Below, one piece after another: positions 16,974 to 25,584 of a stretch of DNA of 64,000 nt. The number at the start of each line of letters is the position of its first letter. Position 1 is the first letter of the stretch. This stretch comes from Acidovorax sp. A79 (GTDB lineage: Bacteria > Pseudomonadota > Gammaproteobacteria > Burkholderiales > Burkholderiaceae_C), in the NCBI RefSeq assembly GCF_041154505.1, contig NZ_AP028672.1, forward strand, positions 3,636,501-3,700,500. The letters are read 5' to 3'. The position numbers and the translations under genes are program-made. The notes under the pieces were generated by a model, which saw only the letters and a program-made list of their open reading frames with translations, searched no databases and was not told the DNA's origin.

Positions 16974-19076
16974 TCAGCCTGCTATTGCCGCTGCCTCCAC
17001 AGCCTCCACCTCCACCAAGCAGTCATAAAACGTCGGCGCGCGGCCCAGGTCCGTGAGGGCCTGGCTGGTGACCTCGTTCACGTTGGTGCCGTCAAGCCCC
17101 AGCTTGCGCCACCAGATGCCCAGGCCGTTGACCACGCCGGGCCGTGCGCGGCGGGAGACGGTGGCGTGGCACTGGTAGCTGCCACGGTCGTTGAACACGC
17201 GCACCACGGCGTCGTTGGCTATGCCGCGGGCTTCGGCGTCGTCGGGGTGGATCTCCAGGATCGGGCGGCCTTCGATGTTGCGCAGGCTCGTCACGTTCAC
17301 GAAGGTGGAGTTCAAAAAGTTGCGCGCGGGCGGCGAGATCATCGCCAGCGGGTAGCGGGCATCCGTGCCCTGCAGCTCGTAATTGGGCAGGTGGTCGGGC
17401 AGGCCGTCCAGGCCCTGGGCGGCCAGGCGGGCGCTGTAGAACTCGCACTTGCCCGACGGTGACGGAAAGTTGCCTTCGGCGAACAGTGCATCCGGGATGG
17501 CCACGGTGGCAAAGCCCTGGGATTCGAGCAGCGCGTAGTCCACGGCATCCCCAAACGCCTGGCGGCACAGCGCCTCGTCGGTGTCGGCAAAGCAGGGCTC
17601 GGCAAAGCCCATGCGCGCGGCCAGGTCGCGGAAGATCTGCGCGTTGCTGCGGGCCTCGCCCAAGGGCTTAATGGCGGGGCGGTTGAGCACCACGTCGGTG
17701 TGGCCGTAGGACAGGTGCACGTCCCAGTGTTCGAGCTGCGTGGTGGCGGGCAGGATGTAGTCCGCGTAGTCGGCGGTGTCGGTCTTGAAGTGCTCCAGCA
17801 CCACGGTGAACAGGTCTTCGCGCGCAAAGCCGCGCACCACCTTGCCCGAGTCCGGGGCCACCGCCACGGGGTTGCTGTTGTAGACCACCACGGCCTCGAC
17901 CTTCGGGCCGAAGGCGGGCGATGCCTCGCGCAGCAGGTCGTCGCCGATGGTCGTCATGTTGATGGTGCGGGGCACGCGCCCTGAGGCCGCCTGGGGCATC
18001 AGGTCGGGCCGCTGCAGCACCGCGCGCTGCGCCGGGAACTGGCCGGAGCTGGACAGCAGCATGCCGCCCGCGCGGTGGCGCCAGGCGCCGGTGAGGGCGG
18101 GCAGGCAGGCCACGGCGCGCACGGCATTGCCGCCGCCGCGCACGCGCTGCATGCCGTAGTTCAGGCGGATGGCGGCGGGCTTGGTGGTGCCGTAGTCCCG
18201 GGCCAGCTGGCGGATCTGCTCGACCGGAATGCCGCAGATCTCGGCGGCGCGCTCGGGCGGCCACTGCAGGGCGCGCTCGCGCAGCGGGTCCCAGCCCAGC
18301 GTGTGGCGCGCGATGTAGTCGTGGTCCAGCCAGTCGTGGGCGATCAGCTCGTGCATCAGCGCCAGGGCCAGCGCGGCATCGGTGCCCGGGCGCAGGGCGA
18401 TGTGCTCGTGGCATTTGTCGGCTGTCTCGCTCTTGCGCGGGTCGATGCACACCAGCCGGGCGCCATTCCTCTTGGCCTGCTGCGCGTAGCGCCAGAAATG
18501 CAGGTTGCTGCCGATGGAGTTGCTGCCCCAGATCAGGATGAGCTGCGATTCGGCGAAGAACTCCACTTTCATGCCCACCTTGCCGCCCAGGGTCTGCGTC
18601 AGCGCTTCGGCCCCGGCGGATGCGCAGATGGTGCGGTCGAGCAGCGATGCACCGAGCTTGTGGAAGAAGCGGCGGTCCATGCTCTCGCCCTGCACCATGC
18701 CCATGGTGCCGGCGTAGCTGTAGGGCAGCACGGCCTCGGGGTCGCGCGCGGCGATGGACTGCAGGCGATGGGCGATGTCGTCCAGGGCCTCGTCCCAGCT
18801 GACAGGCGCGAACTGGCCGCTGCCCTTGGGGCCCGTGCGCTTGAGCGGAGTGAGCACGCGCTCGGGGTGGTAGCTGCGCTCGGTGTACTTGCTCACCTTG
18901 GCGCACAGCGCGCCGTCGGTGTGGCGGTGGTCGGGATTGCCCTGCACGCGGGTGGCCACGCCGTTGTCGTCCACGGTGGTGATCAGGGCGCAGGTGTCGG
19001 GGCAATCGTGCGGGCAGGCGCCACGCACCTGGACGGGGACAGCTGGCGGAGAAATGGTGGCGGAAGGCGTGGACAT
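16974..19076 (-). CDS. Molybdopterin-dependent oxidoreductase with [4Fe-4S] site
   Basis: 700 residues. The N terminus has the iron-sulfur motif C-x3-C-x3-C with a fourth Cys in GALCAKVSKY (ACPHDCPDTC is the first part). The molybdopterin domain follows (LILIWGSNSIGSN, GTDAALALALMHELI), and the C-terminal cofactor-binding domain includes LEIHPDDAEARGI and FNDRGSYQC. It resembles assimilatory nitrate/formate-type and BisC-like catalytic subunits. No small electron-transfer subunit or maturation gene is adjacent, and no Tat signal is visible, so it is probably cytosolic. Substrate unknown. I took the ATG at 19076; 20 more in-frame residues upstream are not typical. Confidence 0.9.
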   Translation of the reverse strand: MSTPSATISPPAVPVQVRGACPHDCPDTCALITTVDDNGVATRVQGNPDHRHTDGALCAKVSKYTERSYHPERVLTPLKRTGPKGSGQFAPVSWDEALDDIAHRLQSIAARDPEAVLPYSYAGTMGMVQGESMDRRFFHKLGASLLDRTICASAGAEALTQTLGGKVGMKVEFFAESQLILIWGSNSIGSNLHFWRYAQQAKRNGARLVCIDPRKSETADKCHEHIALRPGTDAALALALMHELIAHDWLDHDYIARHTLGWDPLRERALQWPPERAAEICGIPVEQIRQLARDYGTTKPAAIRLNYGMQRVRGGGNAVRAVACLPALTGAWRHRAGGMLLSSSGQFPAQRAVLQRPDLMPQAASGRVPRTINMTTIGDDLLREASPAFGPKVEAVVVYNSNPVAVAPDSGKVVRGFAREDLFTVVLEHFKTDTADYADYILPATTQLEHWDVHLSYGHTDVVLNRPAIKPLGEARSNAQIFRDLAARMGFAEPCFADTDEALCRQAFGDAVDYALLESQGFATVAIPDALFAEGNFPSPSGKCEFYSARLAAQGLDGLPDHLPNYELQGTDARYPLAMISPPARNFLNSTFVNVTSLRNIEGRPILEIHPDDAEARGIANDAVVRVFNDRGSYQCHATVSRRARPGVVNGLGIWWRKLGLDGTNVNEVTSQALTDLGRAPTFYDCLVEVEAVEAAAIAG

Positions 19077-19228
19077 ATGTGGGGTGGTCGTTAAACTGCC
19101 AGAGGGTTGGAAACGGCGTGCATATCTAACCAACATCTATCAAATTGCGCATCGCTTCCCCAGCAGGCTGCTCACCGGCAGCATCGAGGGGTCAGCCTCG
19201 TTGTGTTGACAGGAAGAGGGATTTCACC

Positions 19229-20377
19229 ATGAAGCAAATGGCATTGGGGCGCAGACAGTTTTCCATCGGCCTGGGTGCGGCCGCGCTGGGGGGCTTCCAG
19301 AGGGCGGGTGCCCAGGGCGAAGGCCGCATCGTGCTGGGCCAGTCGGCTGCCTTCACCGGCCCGGCGGCGCAGCTGGGCGTGCAGTTCAACCTGGGGGCCA
19401 AGCTCTTTTTCGACCAGCTCAATGCCCAGGGCGGCGTGGGCCGGCGCATGGTGGAGATCCGCACCATGGACGATGGCTACGAGCCCGACCGCTGCGCCGA
19501 AAACACCAGGAAACTCATCGCCGACGAGGTGTTCGCCCTGTTCGGCTACATCGGCACCCCCACCAGCCTGGCCGCGCTGCCCCTGTTCACCCGGGAGAAG
19601 GTGCCGTTCTTCGGCCCCTTCACCGGGGCCGAGGCGCTGCGCCAGCCATTCAACCGGCTCATCTTCCATGTGCGCGCGTCCTACTACGACGAAACCGCGC
19701 TCATCGTGCGCCAGCTCACCAACCTCGGGCTCAAGAAGATCGCCGTGTTCTACCAGAACGACGCCTACGGCAAGGCCGGGCTCGACGGCGTGAACCGGGC
19801 ACTGGCCGAGCTCAAGCTCGCGGCGGTGGCCACGGCCACGGTGGAGCGCAATTCCACCGATGTGAAGGCCGCCGTGGACAAGCTGGTGTCCGCCCAGCCC
19901 GACGCCGTGGTGCAGATCGCCGCCTATGCGGGCAGCGCGGCCTTCGTGCGCGCGGCGCGCAAGGCGGGGTACGGCGGCACGTTCTACAACGTGTCTTTCG
20001 TGGGCACGCAGGCCCTGGCCGATGAGCTGGGCAAGAACGGCGCGGGCGTGGTGGTCTCGCAGGTCGTGCCCTCGCCCTACCAGCCCTCGCGCCAGATCAC
20101 GCGCGAGTTCCTGGAGGCCATCAAGAAGGGGGGCGACAAGGTGCAGCCCAACTATTCCAGCATGGAAGGCTACCTGGCCGCCCGCATCTTCACCGAGGGC
20201 CTGCGGCAGGCGCAAGGCGGCGGCAAGCTCACGCGCGAGAGCTTCATCGCCGGCACCGAGGCGATCGGCAACCAGGTGATCTCGGGGTTTCCGGTGTCGT
20301 TCAGCGCCACCAGCCACGCGGCGTCGAAGTTTGTCGAGATGTCGATGCTGACGGGGGACGGACGCGTGAGGACTTGA
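19229..20377 (+). CDS. ABC transporter substrate-binding protein, branched-chain amino acid type
   Basis: 382 residues. A Tat-type signal (GRRQFSIGLGAAALGG) precedes a mature type I periplasmic-binding fold that opens RIVLGQSAAFTGPAAQLG and includes VFALFGYIGTPTS and KKIAVFYQNDAYGKAGLDG. This family binds amino acids, amides, urea or aromatic acids. No permease or ATPase genes are next to it, so it must work with a transporter encoded elsewhere or act as a sensor. It diverges from the molybdopterin oxidoreductase gene. AGGAAGAGGG lies upstream as a ribosome-binding region. Confidence 0.9.
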   Translation: MKQMALGRRQFSIGLGAAALGGFQRAGAQGEGRIVLGQSAAFTGPAAQLGVQFNLGAKLFFDQLNAQGGVGRRMVEIRTMDDGYEPDRCAENTRKLIADEVFALFGYIGTPTSLAALPLFTREKVPFFGPFTGAEALRQPFNRLIFHVRASYYDETALIVRQLTNLGLKKIAVFYQNDAYGKAGLDGVNRALAELKLAAVATATVERNSTDVKAAVDKLVSAQPDAVVQIAAYAGSAAFVRAARKAGYGGTFYNVSFVGTQALADELGKNGAGVVVSQVVPSPYQPSRQITREFLEAIKKGGDKVQPNYSSMEGYLAARIFTEGLRQAQGGGKLTRESFIAGTEAIGNQVISGFPVSFSATSHAASKFVEMSMLTGDGRVRT

Positions 20378-20380
20378 CAT

Positions 20381-20462
20381 CCCCCTGAGCCGCTTCGCGT
20401 CTTCCCCAGAGGGGGACGCCACCCGTGGCCTGGCGGAGCCAGTTCCACGGTGGCACTGGTCT
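20381..20462 (+). repeat. Terminator-like repeat, copy T3
   Basis: It starts 4 bp behind the binding-protein stop codon. CCCCCTGAG pairs with CAGAGGGGG and the second stem is CGTGGCCTGGC/GCCAGTTCCACG. Confidence 0.75.
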
Positions 20463-20523
20463 GGGGCGCGCCAGTTGCAGCCCGCGTGGGGATTGCGTTG
20501 GCCAGAGGCTTTGCAGGACTTGG

Positions 20524-21696
20524 CTAGTCGATCGAGGTGGTGCGCGCCAGCCCCTGCATGAACGCCTCGCAGCGCGCCAGCTGTTCCAGGCTCACATACT
20601 CGTCCGGCTGGTGCGCCTGGCGGATGCTGCCGGGGCCGCAGACCACGGTGGAGATGCCGGCGTTCTTGAACAGGCCGGCCTCGGTGCCGAAGGCGACGAG
20701 GGTGGTGCTCTTCTCGCCCGACAGGGTCTGCGCCAGGCGCGTCACCGGGTCGTCCTTGCTGCCCAGGAAGCTCGGGATCTCGCAGATGGTTTCGAACGAG
20801 AAGCCGGCCGCCGGCGCCACCTGCTTCATGCGCGGCTCCAGAGATTTCGCATACGCCACCACCTCGGACTGCATCTGCGCGGCGTTGGCCGTGGGCAGGT
20901 CGCGGAATTCATAGCGGAACTCGGCATCGCGCGGCACCACGTTGTCGGCGATGCCGCCGTGGAACTGGCCCACGCTGGTGGTCGAGAACGGCACGTCGAA
21001 GCCCTCGAAGCGGGGCTCCTCGCGCTCGAAACCCTCGCCCATGTCGCGCAGGCGGCCGACCACGCGGGCCGCCATCTCGATGGCGTTGACCGAATGGGGC
21101 GTGAGCGACGAGTGCGCCTCCTTGCCGCGCACGCAGCACTTGTAGCGGTACACGCCCTTGTGGGCGATGGCGGGCACCATGCTGGTGGGTTCGCCCACGA
21201 TGCAGGCCAGCGGCTTGATGTTCGCTTCGCGCAGGTCGGCGATCAGTTCCTTGACGCCGAAGCAGCCGATCTCTTCCTCATAGCTGAAGGCCAGGTGCAC
21301 GGCGAAGGGCGCGTTGCTGTGGAGGAACTGCTCGGCCTGCGACACGGCGATGCCGATGAAGGCCTTCATGTCGGCGCTGCCCCGGCCATACAGGCTCGGC
21401 CCCTCGGGGCCGTCCAGGACGCGCGCGCTCAGCGGGTCCATCGTCCATTCCTGCCCATCCCACGGCACGGTGTCCGTGTGGCCCGAAAGGATCACGCCGG
21501 CCGGCTTGCCTTCGCCCAGGGTGGCGAACAGGTTGGCCTTGGTCTTGTCCTCGTTGAAGGTCAGCCGGCTTTTCACGCCCAGCCGGGCGAGGTGGTCGCG
21601 GATGAAATGGATCAGCTCCAGGTTGGAGTTGTGGCTGACGGTGTTCATGCGCACCAGGGTTTGCGCGAGTTCGAGGGCGTGTGGCGAGAGCTTCAT
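20524..21696 (-). CDS. argE: Acetylornithine deacetylase (M20 peptidase family)
   Basis: 390 residues. ArgE removes the acetyl group of N-acetylornithine in arginine synthesis using two zinc ions. Motifs are ILSGHTDTVPWDG (first metal His and the Asp two residues on), LYGRGSADMKAF (bridging Asp), FSYEEEIGCFG (catalytic Glu) and the late CGPGSIRQAHQPDEYV with a metal His. The start at 21696 (MKLSPHALELAQ) fits the family. It diverges from another M20 gene with only 76 bp between. Related M20A deacylases cannot be excluded, but the length and HTDTVPWDG motif fit ArgE well. Confidence 0.85.
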   Translation of the reverse strand: MKLSPHALELAQTLVRMNTVSHNSNLELIHFIRDHLARLGVKSRLTFNEDKTKANLFATLGEGKPAGVILSGHTDTVPWDGQEWTMDPLSARVLDGPEGPSLYGRGSADMKAFIGIAVSQAEQFLHSNAPFAVHLAFSYEEEIGCFGVKELIADLREANIKPLACIVGEPTSMVPAIAHKGVYRYKCCVRGKEAHSSLTPHSVNAIEMAARVVGRLRDMGEGFEREEPRFEGFDVPFSTTSVGQFHGGIADNVVPRDAEFRYEFRDLPTANAAQMQSEVVAYAKSLEPRMKQVAPAAGFSFETICEIPSFLGSKDDPVTRLAQTLSGEKSTTLVAFGTEAGLFKNAGISTVVCGPGSIRQAHQPDEYVSLEQLARCEAFMQGLARTTSID

Positions 21697-21772
21697 GTTG
21701 CAGTGCAAATAAACCCCGGGTGGCGCAGGGCAGGCCAGCGGGCTAGACTGTGAGATCGTAAGGATACATATC

Positions 21773-22981
21773 ATGAACGTTATTGATTCCATCGTCACGC
21801 AGGCGGCCAGTATTGCCGCCGTGCGCCGGGACATTCACGCGCATCCCGAGCTGTGCTTCGAAGAGGTGCGCACCGCCGATGTGGTGGCGCAAAAGCTCAC
21901 CGAATGGGGCATTCCCATCCACCGGGGCCTGGGCACCACGGGCGTGGTCGGCATCGTCAAGGGCCGCGACGGCGGCGCCAGCGGACGGGCCATCGGCCTG
22001 CGCGCCGACATGGACGCCCTGCCCATGCAGGAGTTCAACACCTTTGCCCACGCCAGCAAGCACCAGGGCAAGATGCACGCCTGCGGCCATGACGGCCATG
22101 TGGCCATGCTGCTGGCCGCGGCGCAGCATTTCGCCAGGCACCGCAATTTCGACGGCACCGTGTACCTGATCTTCCAGCCGGCCGAAGAGGGCGGCGGCGG
22201 TGCGCGCGAGATGATCACCGACGGCCTGTTCGAGCAGTTCCCCATGCAGGCCGTGTACGGCATGCACAACTGGCCTGGCATGCCCGTGGGCCAGTTCGCG
22301 GTGAGCCCCGGCCCGGTGATGGCGTCCAGCAATGAGTTCAAGATCACCATCCGCGGCAAGGGCAGCCATGCGGCGCTGCCGCACAACGGCATCGACCCGG
22401 TGCCGATCGCCTGTCAGATGGTGCAGGCCTTCCAGACCATCATCAGCCGCAACAAGAAGCCCGTGGACGCGGGCGTGATCTCGGTGACGATGGTGCACGC
22501 GGGCGAGGCCACCAACGTGGTGCCCGACAGCTGCGAGCTGCAGGGCACGGTGCGCACGTTCTCCATCGAGGTGCTGGACCTGATCGAAAAGCGCATGAAG
22601 CAGGTCGCCGAGCACACCTGCGCCGCGCACGACGCCACCTGCGAATTCCACTTCCACCGCAACTACCCGCCCACCGTGAACTCGCCGGCCGAGGCCGACT
22701 TTGCGCGCAAGGTGATGGCCGGCATCGTGGGCGAGGCCAATGTGCTGGTGCAGGAGCCCACCATGGGCGCGGAAGACTTCGCCTTCATGCTGCAGGCCAA
22801 GCCCGGTGCCTACTGCTTCATCGCCAATGGCGACGGCGCGCACCGCGAGATGGGCCATGGCGGCGGGCCCTGCACGCTGCACAACCCGAGTTACGACTTC
22901 AACGACGACCTGATCCCGCTGGGCGCCACCTACTGGGTCAAGCTGGCCGAGGAGTGGCTGGCGCAGCCAACGGCGGCCTGA
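21773..22981 (+). CDS. M20D amidohydrolase (hippurate hydrolase / N-acyl amino acid amidohydrolase)
   Basis: 402 residues. It begins with the typical AAVRRDIHAHPELCFEE and shows RADMDALPMQE, the metal-binding HACGHDGHVAMLL and the EEGGGGAREMI catalytic Glu pair. Such enzymes cleave N-acyl amino acids such as hippurate, or act on indole-acetyl conjugates. A GTAAGGAT ribosome-binding site precedes the ATG. The gene has its own terminator downstream. Lying opposite argE, it could feed amino acids into the same pool. Confidence 0.9.
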   Translation: MNVIDSIVTQAASIAAVRRDIHAHPELCFEEVRTADVVAQKLTEWGIPIHRGLGTTGVVGIVKGRDGGASGRAIGLRADMDALPMQEFNTFAHASKHQGKMHACGHDGHVAMLLAAAQHFARHRNFDGTVYLIFQPAEEGGGGAREMITDGLFEQFPMQAVYGMHNWPGMPVGQFAVSPGPVMASSNEFKITIRGKGSHAALPHNGIDPVPIACQMVQAFQTIISRNKKPVDAGVISVTMVHAGEATNVVPDSCELQGTVRTFSIEVLDLIEKRMKQVAEHTCAAHDATCEFHFHRNYPPTVNSPAEADFARKVMAGIVGEANVLVQEPTMGAEDFAFMLQAKPGAYCFIANGDGAHREMGHGGGPCTLHNPSYDFNDDLIPLGATYWVKLAEEWLAQPTAA

Positions 22982-23007
22982 CGCCGGCTTCTTGGCTGTC
23001 CTGACGC

Positions 23008-23039
23008 CCCGGGCCCCCTGCGTGCCCGGGCTTTCTTTT
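23008..23039 (+). terminator. Rho-independent terminator after M20D gene
   Basis: CCCGGGC (23008-23014) pairs with GCCCGGG (23024-23030), followed by CTTTCTTTT. Spacing of 27 bp after the stop codon is typical. Confidence 0.75.
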
Positions 23040-23075
23040 CTCTTGTTTCCAACCCACCCACGAAAGCCACCGCCC

Positions 23076-24173
23076 ATGATCGGCATCGCCCGCGCCTTTT
23101 CGCCCAGCTACGCCCAGGCCCGCAAGAAATTTCTGGAGGCCGCGGCCGCTGCGGGCCTGCCCATCGAATCGCACGCCCACCCGCTCAAAGGGCGCGACGG
23201 CGAAGACCTGGCCATGGACGTGGTGCGCGACGGCCCGGCCGATGCGACCAGGCTGCTCATTGTGAGCAGCGCCTGCCACGGCGTGGAAGGCTACTGCGGC
23301 AGCGGCGTGCAGGTGTTTGCGCTGCACGATCAGGAGTGGCGCGACAAGGCGCGCGCGGCCGGCGTGGCCACGCTCTACATCCACGCGCTCAACCCCTATG
23401 GTTTTTCGCACGTGCGCCGCTTCACCCACGAGAACGTGGACCTGAACCGCAACTTCCAGGACTTTTCAAAGCCCCTGCCCGTGAACGAGGCCTACCGCGA
23501 AGTCCAGCCGCTGCTGCTGCCCGAGGCGTGGCCCCCGTTGCCCGAGAATGCCGCCGCCGTGCAGCAGTACATCGGCACCAAGGGTGAGGCGGCCTGGCAG
23601 GCCGCCATCTCGCGGGGCCAGCACGAGTTTCCGCAAGGCCTGTTCTTTGGCGGCACCGAGCCCACCTGGAGCAACCGCACGCTGCGCCAGGTGCTGCGCC
23701 AGCATGGCGCGGGCGCGTCGCACATCGCGTGGATCGACCTGCACACGGGCCTGGGCCCCAGCGGCCATGGCGAGCGCATCTACGCCGGCAACGACGACGA
23801 TGTGGCCGTGGCGCGCGCACGCGCCTGGTGGGATGGCGGCGGCGCCACGCCGGTCACCTCCATCTATGACGGCTCGTCCACCTCGGCCTTCCTCACCGGC
23901 CTCATGTGGACCTCGATCTACGACGAATGCCCGCATGCCGAGTACACCGGCATCGCCATGGAATACGGTACCGTACCCGTGCTCGATGTGATGAACGCGA
24001 TTCGCGCCGAGCAGTGGCTCAACCTGCACCCCGGCACCCCCGCCGACAAGGCCGCGCAGATCAAGGCGCAGATGCTGGCGGCGTTCTACACCGACACCGA
24101 TGAATGGAAGGGCCAGATCATCAGCCAGGCGCGGCAGTCGATGTTCCAGGCGGTGGATGGGCTGGCACGCTGA
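23076..24173 (+). CDS. M14-like metallopeptidase, DUF2817 family
   Basis: 365 residues. SACHGVEGYCGSGVQ contains the H-x-x-E zinc pair (His68, Glu71) of carboxypeptidase-like M14 enzymes, and WIDLHTGLGPSGHGE gives the third His. ENVDLNRNFQDF is the usual substrate-binding Arg region. The physiological substrate is not known. It stands behind the M20D amidohydrolase but is separated by a terminator, so it probably has its own promoter. No signal peptide is seen, hence cytosolic. Confidence 0.85.
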   Translation: MIGIARAFSPSYAQARKKFLEAAAAAGLPIESHAHPLKGRDGEDLAMDVVRDGPADATRLLIVSSACHGVEGYCGSGVQVFALHDQEWRDKARAAGVATLYIHALNPYGFSHVRRFTHENVDLNRNFQDFSKPLPVNEAYREVQPLLLPEAWPPLPENAAAVQQYIGTKGEAAWQAAISRGQHEFPQGLFFGGTEPTWSNRTLRQVLRQHGAGASHIAWIDLHTGLGPSGHGERIYAGNDDDVAVARARAWWDGGGATPVTSIYDGSSTSAFLTGLMWTSIYDECPHAEYTGIAMEYGTVPVLDVMNAIRAEQWLNLHPGTPADKAAQIKAQMLAAFYTDTDEWKGQIISQARQSMFQAVDGLAR

Positions 24174-24181
24174 ATGGAATG

Positions 24182-24240
24182 GAATTGGCCGCTGGCGCTT
24201 TGTGAATAAGCGCAGAAAGCTATAAAAATGATAGCATTTG
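24182..24240 (+). repeat. AT-rich palindromic repeat, copy R4
   Basis: GCTGGCGCTTTG, GAATAAGCGC and AGCTATAAAAATGATAGC follow in order. It lies just behind the peptidase gene. The remaining 160 bp up to the LuxR-type gene hold nothing I recognise. Confidence 0.75.
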
Positions 24241-24403
24241 CGCCGGCGCGGGCTGCAGCCGCGTAGCGGGCTGCGCACGCACCTGCCGCCGCCTCGGGGG
24301 GGGCTTGGGGTGGCGGCCGCTACCATCGCCTGAAAAAACAGGAGACTGGCGCCATGGCCCACGCAGACGACGCGCTTCGCGCAGCGCAAGACGCCCCGGC
24401 GGT

Positions 24404-25417
24404 ATGCCGATGAGCATGCCCCCTTCCGCAACGGGCGGGCGCGGCCCCGCCGATGCCTTGCGGGCGCTCAGCCGCAGCCTGCTCGCGCTGGCGCGGGGGG
24501 CGCAGCAAGCGCCGCCGCAGGACATGCTGCACCAGGCCTTGCAGACGCTGCGGGAGCTGGTCCCCTTCGACGCGGCCTGGTGGGGCGAGGTGTCGGCCGG
24601 CGATGTGCACACCGGTCCGCGCAACTGGCTGCATGGCAGCATCGGCCTGAGCCAGAGCTTTGCGCAGGAATGGAACGAACTGTCCGCGGTGGACGAGTTC
24701 GCGCGCCAGTCCATGACCCGGCTGGGCGTGGTGATCCGCGAGCGCGATGTGGTGGGCGATATCGTGGAACACCCCGAGGTGGTGGCGTTCAGCCAGCGCC
24801 ATGGCCTGTACCACTGCATGGCGCTCACCGCCGAGCTGCCCCACAGCGGACTGATGTTTTTTGTCTCGGTGTACCGCCCGCAGGCGCGTTCGGAATTCAC
24901 CGACGAAGAGACCGTGTTGTTTGGCGAATTTGTGGTGCATCTGCTGCAGCACTGGCACCACGTGCTGCAGCGGCTGCAGAGCGAGTCCGCCAGCCGTCCC
25001 TGGGACAGCTTTGCGCTGGCGGAGCCCTCGGGAGAGCTGCTGTTTGCGGGCCTGCGCATCAGCATGGCGCTGGGCGAGGCGTGCCCCGGCTGGACGGGAA
25101 CCCGCGTGCCGCTGGAGGTTCTGCAGGCCCTGCCACGTGCTCCCTGCAGCCTGTTGGTGGGCAAGTCCTGCCGCTTGCGGCTCGAACCCTGCGGTCCGCT
25201 GGTGGCTGTCAGCATGGCATCGCGCCACCAGAAGTCCCCACTGGCCCCGCGCGAGCTGAGCGCCGCCATGCTCTACGCCCAGGGGCGTTCCCACAAGGAC
25301 ATCGCCGCCACCCTGGGGCTCACCCCCGCCACCGTGCGCACCTACCTGCGCACCGCCTACGCCGTGCTGGGGGTGAACAACAAGCTGGCGCTGGTGGCGG
25401 CGCTGCGCAACGGGTAG
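24404..25417 (+). CDS. LuxR-type HTH transcriptional regulator
   Basis: 337 residues. The last 65 residues are a GerE/LuxR helix-turn-helix (LAPRELSAAMLYAQGRS, HKDIAATLGLTPATVRTYL, then GVNNKLALVAAL). The N-terminal 200 residues have no membrane segment and may be a GAF-like sensor (LVPFDAAWWGEV, HGLYHCMALTAELPHSGLM). Several ATG codons cluster at 24404-24416; I used the first. No cognate target is obvious, although the tannase-family gene follows on the same strand. There is no receiver domain, so the signal is probably a small molecule. Confidence 0.82.
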   Translation: MPMSMPPSATGGRGPADALRALSRSLLALARGAQQAPPQDMLHQALQTLRELVPFDAAWWGEVSAGDVHTGPRNWLHGSIGLSQSFAQEWNELSAVDEFARQSMTRLGVVIRERDVVGDIVEHPEVVAFSQRHGLYHCMALTAELPHSGLMFFVSVYRPQARSEFTDEETVLFGEFVVHLLQHWHHVLQRLQSESASRPWDSFALAEPSGELLFAGLRISMALGEACPGWTGTRVPLEVLQALPRAPCSLLVGKSCRLRLEPCGPLVAVSMASRHQKSPLAPRELSAAMLYAQGRSHKDIAATLGLTPATVRTYLRTAYAVLGVNNKLALVAALRNG

Positions 25418-25584
25418 CCAGGCCTGCTCGGTAGTTTCCCGGGCCCTCTGCATTTGCAGGGGCTGCAAGGGTGCCTTCTTTTCCTATCGTCCCCACCGGA
25501 GCCACAAGGGCTGCGGTGGCGGCCGTCCTGCTGCTGCTGCCAGTGCCTGGGCTCTTGAAAACCACCATCACTGGAGACTCCCGC

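Noticed and set aside
24355..24411. A short frame beginning ATGGCCCACGCAGAC before the LuxR-type gene
   Set aside because: It has a reasonable upstream GGAG but encodes only about 18 residues without recognisable character; a leader peptide cannot be supported.
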